DNA from: Nitrospira sp. ST-bin4
GTDB taxonomy: Bacteria > Nitrospirota > Nitrospiria > Nitrospirales > Nitrospiraceae
DNA length: 14,437 nt
NCBI GenBank assembly: GCA_002083565.1
Contig: MSXM01000057.1
Location: 1-14,437 of the forward strand
Direction: 5' to 3'
Every line of letters begins with the position of its first letter. The stretch's first letter is position 1. Positions 6,074 to 13,958 of this stretch are shown here, piece after piece. The notes under the pieces are model-generated. The model was not told where the DNA came from, did no database searches, and worked only from the letters and a program-made list of their open reading frames with translations. The position numbers and the translations under genes were made by a program.

Positions 6074-7780
6074 GTGCTCGTGTCGCTGGTACTCATCGTT
6101 CCATTACTCCTCCTATCCGCCGCCGGCATCGTGATGATCGGCGGTGAGACGTCGCGTTTCACCCGCGCAAAAGCGGCCGCCTATCCCGTCGGTCTGGCAT
6201 TCCTGGGCGCCATAGGCGTCCTGACCCTGGTCTCATCGCAGAGTCCCATCACGATTCGATTCTACGATCCGGCCTCCGTCACTTCTTTCATTATTCCCAT
6301 CGGTTTCTACGTTGACCGGCTGAGCGCGGTCATGATGACGCTGATCACGGGCGTCAGCATCATTATTTACTGCTACTCGACCAGGTATATGTACCAGGAC
6401 GGCCATGCGCGCCGGTATCTCGCGTTGATTTGCCTGACCGACTTCGTGTTGATCTGCATGGTCTCGAGCGGCAATCTCATGATGTTGTTTCTCTTTTGGC
6501 AAATCTTGAGCTACCTGCTCTACCTGCTCGCGCACAACCATGTTCACCCCGCCACGTTGACGGGCGCGTTCAAGACGTTCACGCTGCTGCGTGTTGCCGA
6601 TACAGCATTTCTTGCCGGTATTGTCCTGGCGTATCAACTCTACGGCACCCTTGAATTCCAGGAGCTGTTTGCCAGAGCGGCCGCCACGCCCGTAACTATC
6701 TCGATCCTGCCCGGAATGGATGTCAGCGCCGCAACGGCTGTGACGCTTCTCCTTTTTATCGGTGCGATGGGCAAATCAGCTCAGTTTCCGCTGCATCTGT
6801 GGCTGCCGGGATCGCTGTTCGCACCGACGCCGGTCCACGCATTGCTGCACGCGGGTATCATCAACGCCGGAGGCTTTCTCATTAACCGCCTCGCGCCGCT
6901 CTTCGGAATGAGCTCAACCACCCTACACGTCGCCTTTGTCATCGGGACCCTGACGGCCGTCCTCGGCGCAACGATGATGCTGGCCCAAAACGACATCAAG
7001 AAGACACTCGGCTTCTCGACGATCGGCCAAATGGGCTATATGATCATGGAGTGCGGCCTTGGGGCCTTCTCGCTCGCCGTGTTCCATCTGATCGCGCACG
7101 GTCTCTTCAAGGCCACAGTCTTTCTCAATTGTGGAAACATCATTCATAAGGCGCGACAGGAGCCGCATTTTCCACATGTTGACCATGCCGCCGAGGAGGC
7201 GGGATTTTCTCGCTTGGCTTGGTCGACCGGGTTTGTGACGACACTATTTATTCCGCTGCTTATCTTGTTAGTCACCCACGGAGTCCTGCGCATTCCCTTG
7301 CTGGAATCCCAGGGAACCGTCATTATCCTCTTCTTCATCTGGATTACCTCGTCGCAGGCGATCCTGACGCTCATACGACTTCGTGCCGTGGCTTCGTGGA
7401 AAGTGTCGGCCATCATGCTGCTGACGCTCCTTTTCATCGTGTTCGTCTACCTGTTCGCCGTCGAGTCGTTCACCGCATTCCTTTACCCCAACCCGGAGGA
7501 GGTGGCGTCGTATTTCAGAGCCGCCGATCTCCCGGACTGGCTCTTTGACCTCATTGTCGTGATGGCCGCGCTCATGACGGTTATGGGCTGGATCTATCTC
7601 TACATGCGTGCCCACGGTCGGACCGTCTGGATACCGGCCTGGATCGAAGGCCTGAGAATTCGACTCTTTATGGTGTTCCTGAACCGGATCTATGCCGATG
7701 AACTTTATCAGCTGATCAGCTCGATGACCGCGCAACTTATTCATCGGCTCGACAAGCTGGAACGCGGGTGGTCCCGATGA
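6074..7780 (+). CDS. dabB: DabB-like NuoL-family membrane subunit, second copy
   Basis: A 568-residue paralogue of the preceding gene, roughly three quarters identical at protein level by eye and co-linear throughout. It keeps the channel lysine (K234 in MGKSAQFPL), the LLHAGIINAGGFL histidine, NDIKKTLGFSTIGQMGYM and HGLFKATVFL. It also shares the glutamine (Q143, FWQILSYLL) where NuoL has its TM5 glutamate. The longest shared blocks are GVLRIPLLESQGTV and VFVYLFAVESFTAF, in the last third. Third codon positions differ widely even where the protein is identical, so the duplication is old and protein-level constraint is strong. The GTG start at 6074 has GGAG at 6063-6066, seven bases upstream; the nearby ATG at 6069 is out of frame. 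The stop overlaps the next gene (ATGA), so this and the following subunit are probably made together. Confidence 0.85.
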   Translation: MLVSLVLIVPLLLLSAAGIVMIGGETSRFTRAKAAAYPVGLAFLGAIGVLTLVSSQSPITIRFYDPASVTSFIIPIGFYVDRLSAVMMTLITGVSIIIYCYSTRYMYQDGHARRYLALICLTDFVLICMVSSGNLMMLFLFWQILSYLLYLLAHNHVHPATLTGAFKTFTLLRVADTAFLAGIVLAYQLYGTLEFQELFARAAATPVTISILPGMDVSAATAVTLLLFIGAMGKSAQFPLHLWLPGSLFAPTPVHALLHAGIINAGGFLINRLAPLFGMSSTTLHVAFVIGTLTAVLGATMMLAQNDIKKTLGFSTIGQMGYMIMECGLGAFSLAVFHLIAHGLFKATVFLNCGNIIHKARQEPHFPHVDHAAEEAGFSRLAWSTGFVTTLFIPLLILLVTHGVLRIPLLESQGTVIILFFIWITSSQAILTLIRLRAVASWKVSAIMLLTLLFIVFVYLFAVESFTAFLYPNPEEVASYFRAADLPDWLFDLIVVMAALMTVMGWIYLYMRAHGRTVWIPAWIEGLRIRLFMVFLNRIYADELYQLISSMTAQLIHRLDKLERGWSR

Positions 7781-9084
7781 CAGACATGGTCATACCATGG
7801 GTGTTGGCCGGAATTCCGTTCGCGGGCGCACTCGTCTGTCTGGCTTTTGGGTCCGATCCCTACCGTGTCAAGCTGTGTGCCATCGGCTCGTCTGTCATCA
7901 GCCTTGCGGCGACAGCCGTGGTGGCCAACCGGCTTCCGATTCCGCCCGATGGTCTCTTACCGCTCTATTTACTGCCGATCGCAGCCGTGGTGGCCACATT
8001 AGGCCAGCCGGTGCACGAGCACCATCGGCTCGCCTGGACCCTGACCTTGATCTTTCTCGGTTTGGGAATGGCCGTGCTCACCGGGGGCAATACCTTCGGC
8101 CCGCTCTGCCTGATCTCGATCATGCTGATGATCATGTTCCTCCTATACCGTCATCACACGACGCTTTGGCCCATCTCCTGGTGGGGCATCGGTTCCTTCG
8201 GTGTCGGTGTCGTCGGCGCGGGCCTTTCCCTCGTGGCAGGACCGCCCGTCTCATCGGTGGCATCCCTGGCAACCTGTGCCGTTCTGTTACCGCTCATGCC
8301 TCTTCATGACGGGTACCTCACGGCGCTGACCAGACTGCCGGGTAGCCTGCCCCCGTTTATTGTGGTGCTGCTGCCCGTGCTTGGTCTTCACGGACTGGCA
8401 ACCGCTATGCCAACGATGCCGAGTGAATTCGTCGCGGTCGTCAGCCTCCTGGCCCTGGCCAGCTCGCTTTACGGCGCAATCAAGGCGTTGGCCCAATCGC
8501 GGGTCCGTCTGTTGGTGGGCTACGGCAGCGTCTCGTTCTTTTCCATCCTCTGGTGGTTTGTGGCCGGTGCCCACACGGCGACGCCGCGCGCGGCCGTATT
8601 GGCCGGAGCAGTCGGTCTCGCCACCGGCGGACTGTTGGTTGCCTGGCAGGTCATCCGCACGAGATACGGCGACGATGTCGACCCGCAGGCCGTCAGCGGC
8701 CTGGCCGCGGTGATGCCGAAATATGCGGTCCTGTTTTCTCTGTTGGGCCTTGCCGCGATGGGAATCCCGCCCTTCGGGGTGTTCGCTGGATTCATGGGGT
8801 TGCTGCTGACGGCCCCGCCCTCTTCAACGATCGGCCTGTTCATCGCGCTCATGGCGTGGCTTGCCGCCTCGTGGTACATCATGCAAATGGTCCAGCAGTT
8901 GCTCTTCGGCACTCGCCGGCCGGATTTACGTTATGCGGACCTCAGGCATCCCGAATTTACTTCGCTGCTGATCGTGGTGCTGGCCTTGCTCGCGCTTGGC
9001 TTGGCCCCGATCAGCTTGTATTCGTCGAATCAGGATCCGAAGATGACCGCCACCACGGAGCAGTCTCTCGCATGGAACCGATAG
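7777..9084 (+). CDS. Degenerate NuoM-like membrane subunit of the DAB locus
   Basis: A 435-residue, very hydrophobic protein with about 12 membrane segments, distantly related to the antiporter-like subunits NuoM/NuoN. Homology shows in LLPLMPLHDGYLTAL (NuoM VKMPMVPLHGWLPDA), AQSRVRLLVGYGSVSFFS (NuoM VQRDIKKLIAYSSVSH), VMPKYAVLFSLLGLAAMGIPP and the late MVQQLLFG. The key charged residues of the proton path are lost: the TM7 lysine aligns with L170, no TM5 glutamate is visible, the TM8 lysine aligns with a proline, and the glutamate of the NuoM G-E-F motif is replaced. It is therefore more likely a structural or tethering subunit than an ion channel. ATG 7777 overlaps the dabB2 stop; an in-frame GTG at 7768 is a poorer choice. 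It overlaps dabA by 13 bases. I know no established name for this subunit. Confidence 0.75.
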   Translation: MTDMVIPWVLAGIPFAGALVCLAFGSDPYRVKLCAIGSSVISLAATAVVANRLPIPPDGLLPLYLLPIAAVVATLGQPVHEHHRLAWTLTLIFLGLGMAVLTGGNTFGPLCLISIMLMIMFLLYRHHTTLWPISWWGIGSFGVGVVGAGLSLVAGPPVSSVASLATCAVLLPLMPLHDGYLTALTRLPGSLPPFIVVLLPVLGLHGLATAMPTMPSEFVAVVSLLALASSLYGAIKALAQSRVRLLVGYGSVSFFSILWWFVAGAHTATPRAAVLAGAVGLATGGLLVAWQVIRTRYGDDVDPQAVSGLAAVMPKYAVLFSLLGLAAMGIPPFGVFAGFMGLLLTAPPSSTIGLFIALMAWLAASWYIMQMVQQLLFGTRRPDLRYADLRHPEFTSLLIVVLALLALGLAPISLYSSNQDPKMTATTEQSLAWNR

Positions 9085-12000
9085 AGCACCTGACTGAGAT
9101 TGAATCCCGGCGGATGGAATTGCGCGGGGTCGTCCGTCTTGCAGGGGAAGTCATCGCCCAGTACTGGCCGATGAGGACTTTCGTCCACCACAATCCATTG
9201 CATGGCATCGAATATCTGCCGTTTGAAGAAGCCGTCAACCGCGGAAAGCAGTTCATGGGCGGCAACGGCTATCTTCCCAGCCATCTGTATCGCGAATACC
9301 TCAAGACCGGCCGAATCCGGTCCACTCATCTCAGTGACGCACTCAAGTCGCGAGTCATCGATAAGCAGGTGACCATCGGATCGCAGACCGTCACGCACAG
9401 CACGGTCTTGCATGCCTGTCTTGCTGATGGACTTTGTGCCCCGGCCATGGAGCCGCTTGACGATCAGTTGGAAGATCCGGACAGGCCGCTGATCGACGCA
9501 CTCGCCCGTAAGCTGGAGTGTGTACTGCTTCCTTTTTCACTGGATGATCGAATCCGCAAAGTCGTGGATGAGAATCAAGCCGCGCTCTGCCGATGGCTCA
9601 CCCTCTCGCACTGGTGCGACGACACGCTCGGCACACAAATCGTCCAGCAGATCAACGATCAAATGATCAAGTGGTGCGGCGCCTTCCTGGACGAGGGTCA
9701 TGCCACATGGGTCATGCCGGGACGTGAAAAGGGTCTGTATGAAGCCTGGAGGGCCATGGCCTCCCACGAATGGTCTCCCTGCGGGATCAAAAACAGCAGC
9801 AAGAAAATCGGGCAGATGCCGGACCATCCGGAAGACGCGCTCCTCGAAAGCCTGGATGCACTGGGGATTCCTGGTGAACTTCTACAGGATTACTTATCGT
9901 TACAATTGACTGCACTGCCGGGCTGGGCCGGCTTTATCAAGTGGCGTGGAGAGGAGCGTCACTACCCCTGGCAACAAGCTCACCCGGTCGGCCTCGTGAA
10001 GTTTCTGGCGATTCGTCTCTGGTACGCACGGGAACTCGTGCAAGCGGCCTGTCAGGACTATCTTGGCATTCAGGGTCGCTACGACGCCATCTCTGCTTAC
10101 ATGCGCGAGTATCCAGAAGAATATTATCTGCGACGGCAGCGGGTGGCCGGCCGATTGCCCGCCCTCTATGCCGAGGAAGTCGACCGGCTCTCACATCGGA
10201 GGGGGCAAAGTTGGAGCAATATCCTCACACGATACCGTGCCGAAGTCATTCCCCGACTGCAGTCGGCGGTTCGCCGTGGATCCGCGCGCCGGCTTCTCGC
10301 CCTGGCCCATTCGTTGACTATTGATGCAACCATACTCGTTGAAAGTGCCCCTGCGGACCTCAAGCAACTCGTCGACTGGATGGAGGCGTTCCCCGAATCG
10401 GACCATGGACCGGTATGGCTCAATGCCCTGGAGGCCGGCTACCGGGAACAGCTATTGGAACACCTGCACGCACGTACCGAAAACCCCGCTCCCTCTGAGA
10501 CAGCGCGCCCGCACTCACAATCGGTCTACTGCATCGACGTGCGGTCGGAACCGTTCCGCCGCCACCTTGAATCGGTCGGACCGCATCAGACTTTCGGCTT
10601 TGCCGGCTTCTTTGCCGCCTTCATCCGCTATCGGGCCTGGGGGAAGGAGCATGATACGGAACAGTTCCCGGTCATCATGCGGGCGAAGAATGAGGTCCGG
10701 GAGATTCCGCGCAGCTATCTCGATCACAAGGTATCGCTGCATGCGGCGCGGGCCAAGTGGGTGCATGCGGGTCATACGCTCCTGCACGATCTGAAAGAAA
10801 ATGTCGTGACCCCCTATGTCATGGTGGAATCGTTGGGCTGGTTTTACGGTCTGCCGATTTTCGGCAAGACATTGGTCCCGGCGCTTTACCAGCGCTTGAC
10901 CGCCTGGTTGCGACGGCTGCTCGTCCCCTCTCTGGCCACCACGTTGACGATAGACAAGCTGGCCCCGAGTGAAACTGCGGAGATGCTCGAAGCGGAACAA
11001 CAGGCCACGATCAGGGAGGCCTTGCATGAACAACTCGGGCTTCGCAGTTCCCGGATCACGCCCGCGCTCGTTGAAGGTTTGCGGCAGCGGGCGCTGACAG
11101 TGGAAGGAGACCCGGAGCCGCCGATCGCTGCCGAAGAAATTGAGCAGGCCGGACTCACGCTCGAGACGATCAACGCCTTTGTCGACATTTTACGGCGGCA
11201 ATACGATCTGACGACGCGATCCGCGTCACGACACAAAGAACGGCTCACCAGAACCGGTTTCACCCTGGAAGAACAGGTTCTGACCGTCGACACGGCTCTG
11301 CGCATGATGGGACTCACCAGGAACTTCGCGCGGCTCGTCCTCTTCTGCGCCCACGGGAGCACGTCGGACAACAATCCTTACGAATCCGCGCTCGATTGCG
11401 GCGCCTGTGGCGGCAATGAAGGCAAGCCCAATGCCCGTGCCCTCGCGATGATGGCGAACAATCCCAAGGTCCGTGAGCGAATCGCCAATCTGGGAATCGA
11501 CATCTCACCCGACACGCATTTTCTCGCCGGCCAAATGGATACGACGACCGATGCCATAGTGCTGTTCGACCTCGAAGATGCCCCGCCGACCCATCGCGCG
11601 GACATCGCCCGACTCCAGGAAGACCTCAAAGTAGCCTCCGCGCTCACCAGTCAGGAACGCTGTGCACGTTTCCCTGATGTCCAACAGGTTCTCGAGGAGA
11701 CGGCGGCCGAGGCGCATGTCCGCAGGCGGAGCATGGACTGGAGCCAGATCAGACCGGAATGGGGCCTCTCAAACAATACGTCGTTCCTGATCGGACGGCG
11801 GGAGCTGACGAAAGGACTGGACCTGGGCGGACGTGTCTTCCTGCATTCGTACGATTATCGGGAAGATCCGAGCAATCGACTGCTCGAAGTGCTGCTCACG
11901 GCCCCCCAAGTCGTCGCGCAGTGGATCAATATGGAGCATTACTTTTCAACTGTCGACAACGAGGTCTACGGAAGCGGCAGCAAGATCTATCATAACGTGG

Positions 12001-12350
12001 TGGGACGCTTTGGCATCATGTCCGGCCCCTGGAGCGATCTACGGCTGGGGTTGGCGAGACAAACCGTCATGAACGGGGAGATGCCGTACCATGAGCCGAT
12101 GCGCTTGCTGACTATCGTTGAAACGCCTCGAGTGCGCATCGAAAAGCTGATCGAACGGCACAAAGTGCTTCAGCACTATTATCGTAACGAGTGGGTCCAT
12201 CTCGTCGTGCTCGACCCGGAAGACCGGGTGTGGTATCGATACCGTCCCGATGGAACGTGGGAACGAATGAATCTGGACAGGTCCAGAAAGGTTGAGAGCG
12301 CGGTGGCGGCCGGGCCACCCGCTTTGGCTCAGCCTGAATCTGATGTATAA
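9072..12350 (+). CDS. dabA: DabA, DUF2309 carbonic-anhydrase-like subunit
   Basis: A soluble, peripheral subunit of 1092 residues (DUF2309; also YbcC/UPF0753, MpsB). DabA carries a beta-carbonic-anhydrase-like zinc site and, with DabB, drives CO2 to bicarbonate in the cytoplasm. All expected ligands are present: C487 and D489 with the dyad arginine R491 (YCIDVRSE), H761 (FCAHGSTSDNNP) and C776 (LDCGACGG). The H-to-C spacing of 15 equals that of the characterised Halothiobacillus protein (C351, D353, H524, C539). The protein is longer: about 136 extra residues before the first Cys and about 100 between the two ligand pairs, partly a charged helical stretch. The start at ATG 9072 has GGAG 11 bases upstream; ATG 9114 is possible. 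Translation from further upstream in this frame would lie inside the preceding gene and is rejected. PII follows after 32 bases. Confidence 0.95.
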   Translation: MEPIEHLTEIESRRMELRGVVRLAGEVIAQYWPMRTFVHHNPLHGIEYLPFEEAVNRGKQFMGGNGYLPSHLYREYLKTGRIRSTHLSDALKSRVIDKQVTIGSQTVTHSTVLHACLADGLCAPAMEPLDDQLEDPDRPLIDALARKLECVLLPFSLDDRIRKVVDENQAALCRWLTLSHWCDDTLGTQIVQQINDQMIKWCGAFLDEGHATWVMPGREKGLYEAWRAMASHEWSPCGIKNSSKKIGQMPDHPEDALLESLDALGIPGELLQDYLSLQLTALPGWAGFIKWRGEERHYPWQQAHPVGLVKFLAIRLWYARELVQAACQDYLGIQGRYDAISAYMREYPEEYYLRRQRVAGRLPALYAEEVDRLSHRRGQSWSNILTRYRAEVIPRLQSAVRRGSARRLLALAHSLTIDATILVESAPADLKQLVDWMEAFPESDHGPVWLNALEAGYREQLLEHLHARTENPAPSETARPHSQSVYCIDVRSEPFRRHLESVGPHQTFGFAGFFAAFIRYRAWGKEHDTEQFPVIMRAKNEVREIPRSYLDHKVSLHAARAKWVHAGHTLLHDLKENVVTPYVMVESLGWFYGLPIFGKTLVPALYQRLTAWLRRLLVPSLATTLTIDKLAPSETAEMLEAEQQATIREALHEQLGLRSSRITPALVEGLRQRALTVEGDPEPPIAAEEIEQAGLTLETINAFVDILRRQYDLTTRSASRHKERLTRTGFTLEEQVLTVDTALRMMGLTRNFARLVLFCAHGSTSDNNPYESALDCGACGGNEGKPNARALAMMANNPKVRERIANLGIDISPDTHFLAGQMDTTTDAIVLFDLEDAPPTHRADIARLQEDLKVASALTSQERCARFPDVQQVLEETAAEAHVRRRSMDWSQIRPEWGLSNNTSFLIGRRELTKGLDLGGRVFLHSYDYREDPSNRLLEVLLTAPQVVAQWINMEHYFSTVDNEVYGSGSKIYHNVVGRFGIMSGPWSDLRLGLARQTVMNGEMPYHEPMRLLTIVETPRVRIEKLIERHKVLQHYYRNEWVHLVVLDPEDRVWYRYRPDGTWERMNLDRSRKVESAVAAGPPALAQPESDV

Positions 12351-12382
12351 CCCCTGATCAATGGCCGGAAAGGAGCGAAGTG

Positions 12383-12712
12383 ATGAGTTTTGCATTGCAT
12401 CCGATGAAGGAGATTCGCGTGATCGTCGCCGGGGAACACCGGGCGTTCGTCACCGAGGTGTTCGACCGAGTCAAGGCCACCGGCTATACCATCATCGGAA
12501 ATGTGTCCGGGAAGGGCCACCATAGCGTGCGCGAGGCTCACTTCATGTTCAGCGAGCAGGAAAGCCTGGAAATGATTATGACTGTTGTCCCCGAAGACAA
12601 AGTGGAGCCTATTCTGGCAGGGCTTCGCCCGCTCTTCGAACGGCACTCCGGTGTGATGTTTGTGACCGATGTGGCCGTCAGCCGGCAGGAATACTTCGGC
12701 AAGAAACGTTAG
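12383..12712 (+). CDS. PII-like signalling protein of the carbon-uptake type
   Basis: A 109-residue PII-superfamily protein. The beta-alpha-beta start (MKEIRVIVAGEH), the second strand ending in GNVSGKGHHSVRE, and the late strand GVMFVTDVAVSRQEYF fit the fold. The T-loop is short compared with GlnB/GlnK, and the uridylylation tyrosine (Tyr51 in ELYRGAEY) is absent. This resembles SbtB and the carboxysome-associated CPII group, which bind adenine nucleotides or bicarbonate and control carbon uptake. Its place 32 bases after dabA suggests it senses energy or carbon state and modulates the DAB complex; that role is inference. AAAGGAG at 12369-12374 serves ATG 12383; GTG 12380 in the same frame is the alternative. 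A perfect hairpin follows 21 bases after the stop, so it is probably the last gene of the operon. Confidence 0.85.
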   Translation: MSFALHPMKEIRVIVAGEHRAFVTEVFDRVKATGYTIIGNVSGKGHHSVREAHFMFSEQESLEMIMTVVPEDKVEPILAGLRPLFERHSGVMFVTDVAVSRQEYFGKKR

Positions 12713-12733
12713 GGGCTTTGACCAACGGGCATC

Positions 12734-12759
12734 GCAGACTGAGCGCCGCATCAGTCTGC
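12734..12759 (+). terminator. Hairpin after the PII-like gene
   Basis: GCAGACTGA (12734-12742) and TCAGTCTGC (12751-12759) form a perfect nine-base stem with an eight-base loop, 21 bases beyond the PII stop and between convergent genes. No T-run follows, so it is not a classical intrinsic terminator. It may stabilise the 3' end or assist Rho-dependent ending. Confidence 0.4.
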
Positions 12760-12861
12760 CGGTACGGTGCGCTCCGCCGAGCCACCCCGAAAAGGCGACG
12801 GCTCATGGCATTGAGGACCCGCGTCGAGGCGGCATGTTTCCGGGTTGACCGCCTACGCCGC

Positions 12862-13620
12862 TCAAAAATCGAGAAAGAGATTCAACGAGAGAATGTGGTT
12901 CATGTTATCGAGAGTGGACTTATTGATGTATTGATTCATGTACCCGATTTCGACCAGCACCGGTGGTAGCGCGCGATAGCCGATCCCGGCAAATCCACGG
13001 TTTTGATCGAACCCCTGCCTGGCTCCCCAATTCGTATCATTCAGATGGATGAAGACCTCATCCCACCCCACGAGACTCACGGCCGGATACGCTGGAATCG
13101 GCCAGCTGAGTTTGAACATCTGCCGAAAGCGCCCGCCGGTTTCGTTTCCATTGGTTTGCCAGCGCTGTTCAAATCTGGTTCGGCTGGTGAAGCCGCCAAG
13201 AGGTGTCGCCCTTGACCACATATATTGCTGCCAGAACCGGTCTTCGTGGATATTGTCGCCGGCGGCGACGAAGTTGATGACATGGGCATATCCAATCCAT
13301 ACCGTCGAGTGATCGGTCAGCGCGTAGCCGATCCCCGGACGAATCAAGAGTTGATCCATATCCTCGCCCTCTTCTCTCGTCCGAGGCTGGATTTCGCCCC
13401 ACCAGCGGAATCGTTTGAGGTCCGGATCGATGAACCCGAAATTGCCGCGTGCCGTGACGTTACCCCAGATTCGAAAATCGTCCGCCAACTCTGCCCAGGC
13501 AGTGGGTAAAGCAAAGGGCATCAGGGAAGAGGCGAGCATGACGATGACGAGAAACGGCGCCCGGCGGTACCGGTTTGTGCGCTGCATGATTGAATCGCGA
13601 ACGTTCTTGAGCATGAACAT
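12862..13620 (-). CDS. DUF2490-type outer-membrane beta-barrel protein
   Basis: A 252-residue secreted protein. Residues 1-43 form a signal peptide with a basic start, a hydrophobic core FLVIVMLASSLMPFAL and probable cleavage after PTAWA. The mature part alternates short beta strands rich in aromatic residues and ends in LFLDF with a terminal Phe, the usual outer-membrane barrel signal. WWGEIQPRT, ERFWQQ-like DRFWQQYMWSR and TRFEQRWQ fit the DUF2490 family, whose function is unknown. ATG at 13620 is preferred because GAGGGG lies about ten bases before it; internal ATGs at 13614 and 13587 are alternatives. It is convergent with the dab operon and divergent from the carbonic anhydrase gene. A role as an outer-membrane channel or surface protein is possible, but no substrate can be read. 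Confidence 0.7.
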   Translation of the reverse strand: MFMLKNVRDSIMQRTNRYRRAPFLVIVMLASSLMPFALPTAWAELADDFRIWGNVTARGNFGFIDPDLKRFRWWGEIQPRTREEGEDMDQLLIRPGIGYALTDHSTVWIGYAHVINFVAAGDNIHEDRFWQQYMWSRATPLGGFTSRTRFEQRWQTNGNETGGRFRQMFKLSWPIPAYPAVSLVGWDEVFIHLNDTNWGARQGFDQNRGFAGIGYRALPPVLVEIGYMNQYINKSTLDNMNHILSLNLFLDF

Positions 13621-13837
13621 AGAAAGAATTCCCCTCTTATCGATGGGACAATCCCAGGAAATCCAGCGCTCTTGGCTTGAACATCATCCCACGGCCTCCA
13701 GCAATTCCACGGCGAGCGGCGGGACTTTATCACGAGTCCGCATGGTGCCGCTATCGCAAATTGCCGCTGGGGGTTCCGGTATCGGTCAAGACGATCGGCA
13801 GGGCTTTGGCCGGCACCAATCGAGCAAAGAAGCACGG

Positions 13838-13867
13838 TTGAGATTTGTCTCCTCCCTCATCTATAAT
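13838..13867 (+). promoter_or_regulatory. Strong sigma70-type promoter for the carbonic anhydrase gene
   Basis: TTGAGA (13838-13843, five of six) and a perfect TATAAT (13862-13867) are 18 bases apart. Transcription would begin near 13874, leaving a leader of about 85 bases before the ATG at 13959. This is the best-looking plus-strand promoter in the window and suggests strong, independent expression. Confidence 0.7.
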
Positions 13868-13958
13868 GCCGACCTTCGTAGAAGCCAAGCCGGCTTTGCG
13901 ATCCAGCGTTGTCCATATCTCACGTGGTTGATCGCTCAGCATCCAAGGAGGATCGTTC

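Noticed and set aside
8553..9071. An in-frame upstream extension of DabA that would make it 1265 residues
   Set aside because: It lies wholly inside the NuoM-like gene in another frame and its translation is Arg/Gly-rich without family similarity. The DUF2309 sequence begins only after ATG 9072.
12718..12969. An 83-residue plus-strand frame after the PII-like gene
   Set aside because: It is Arg-rich, runs through the terminator-like hairpin, overlaps the 3' end of the beta-barrel gene and lacks a ribosome site.
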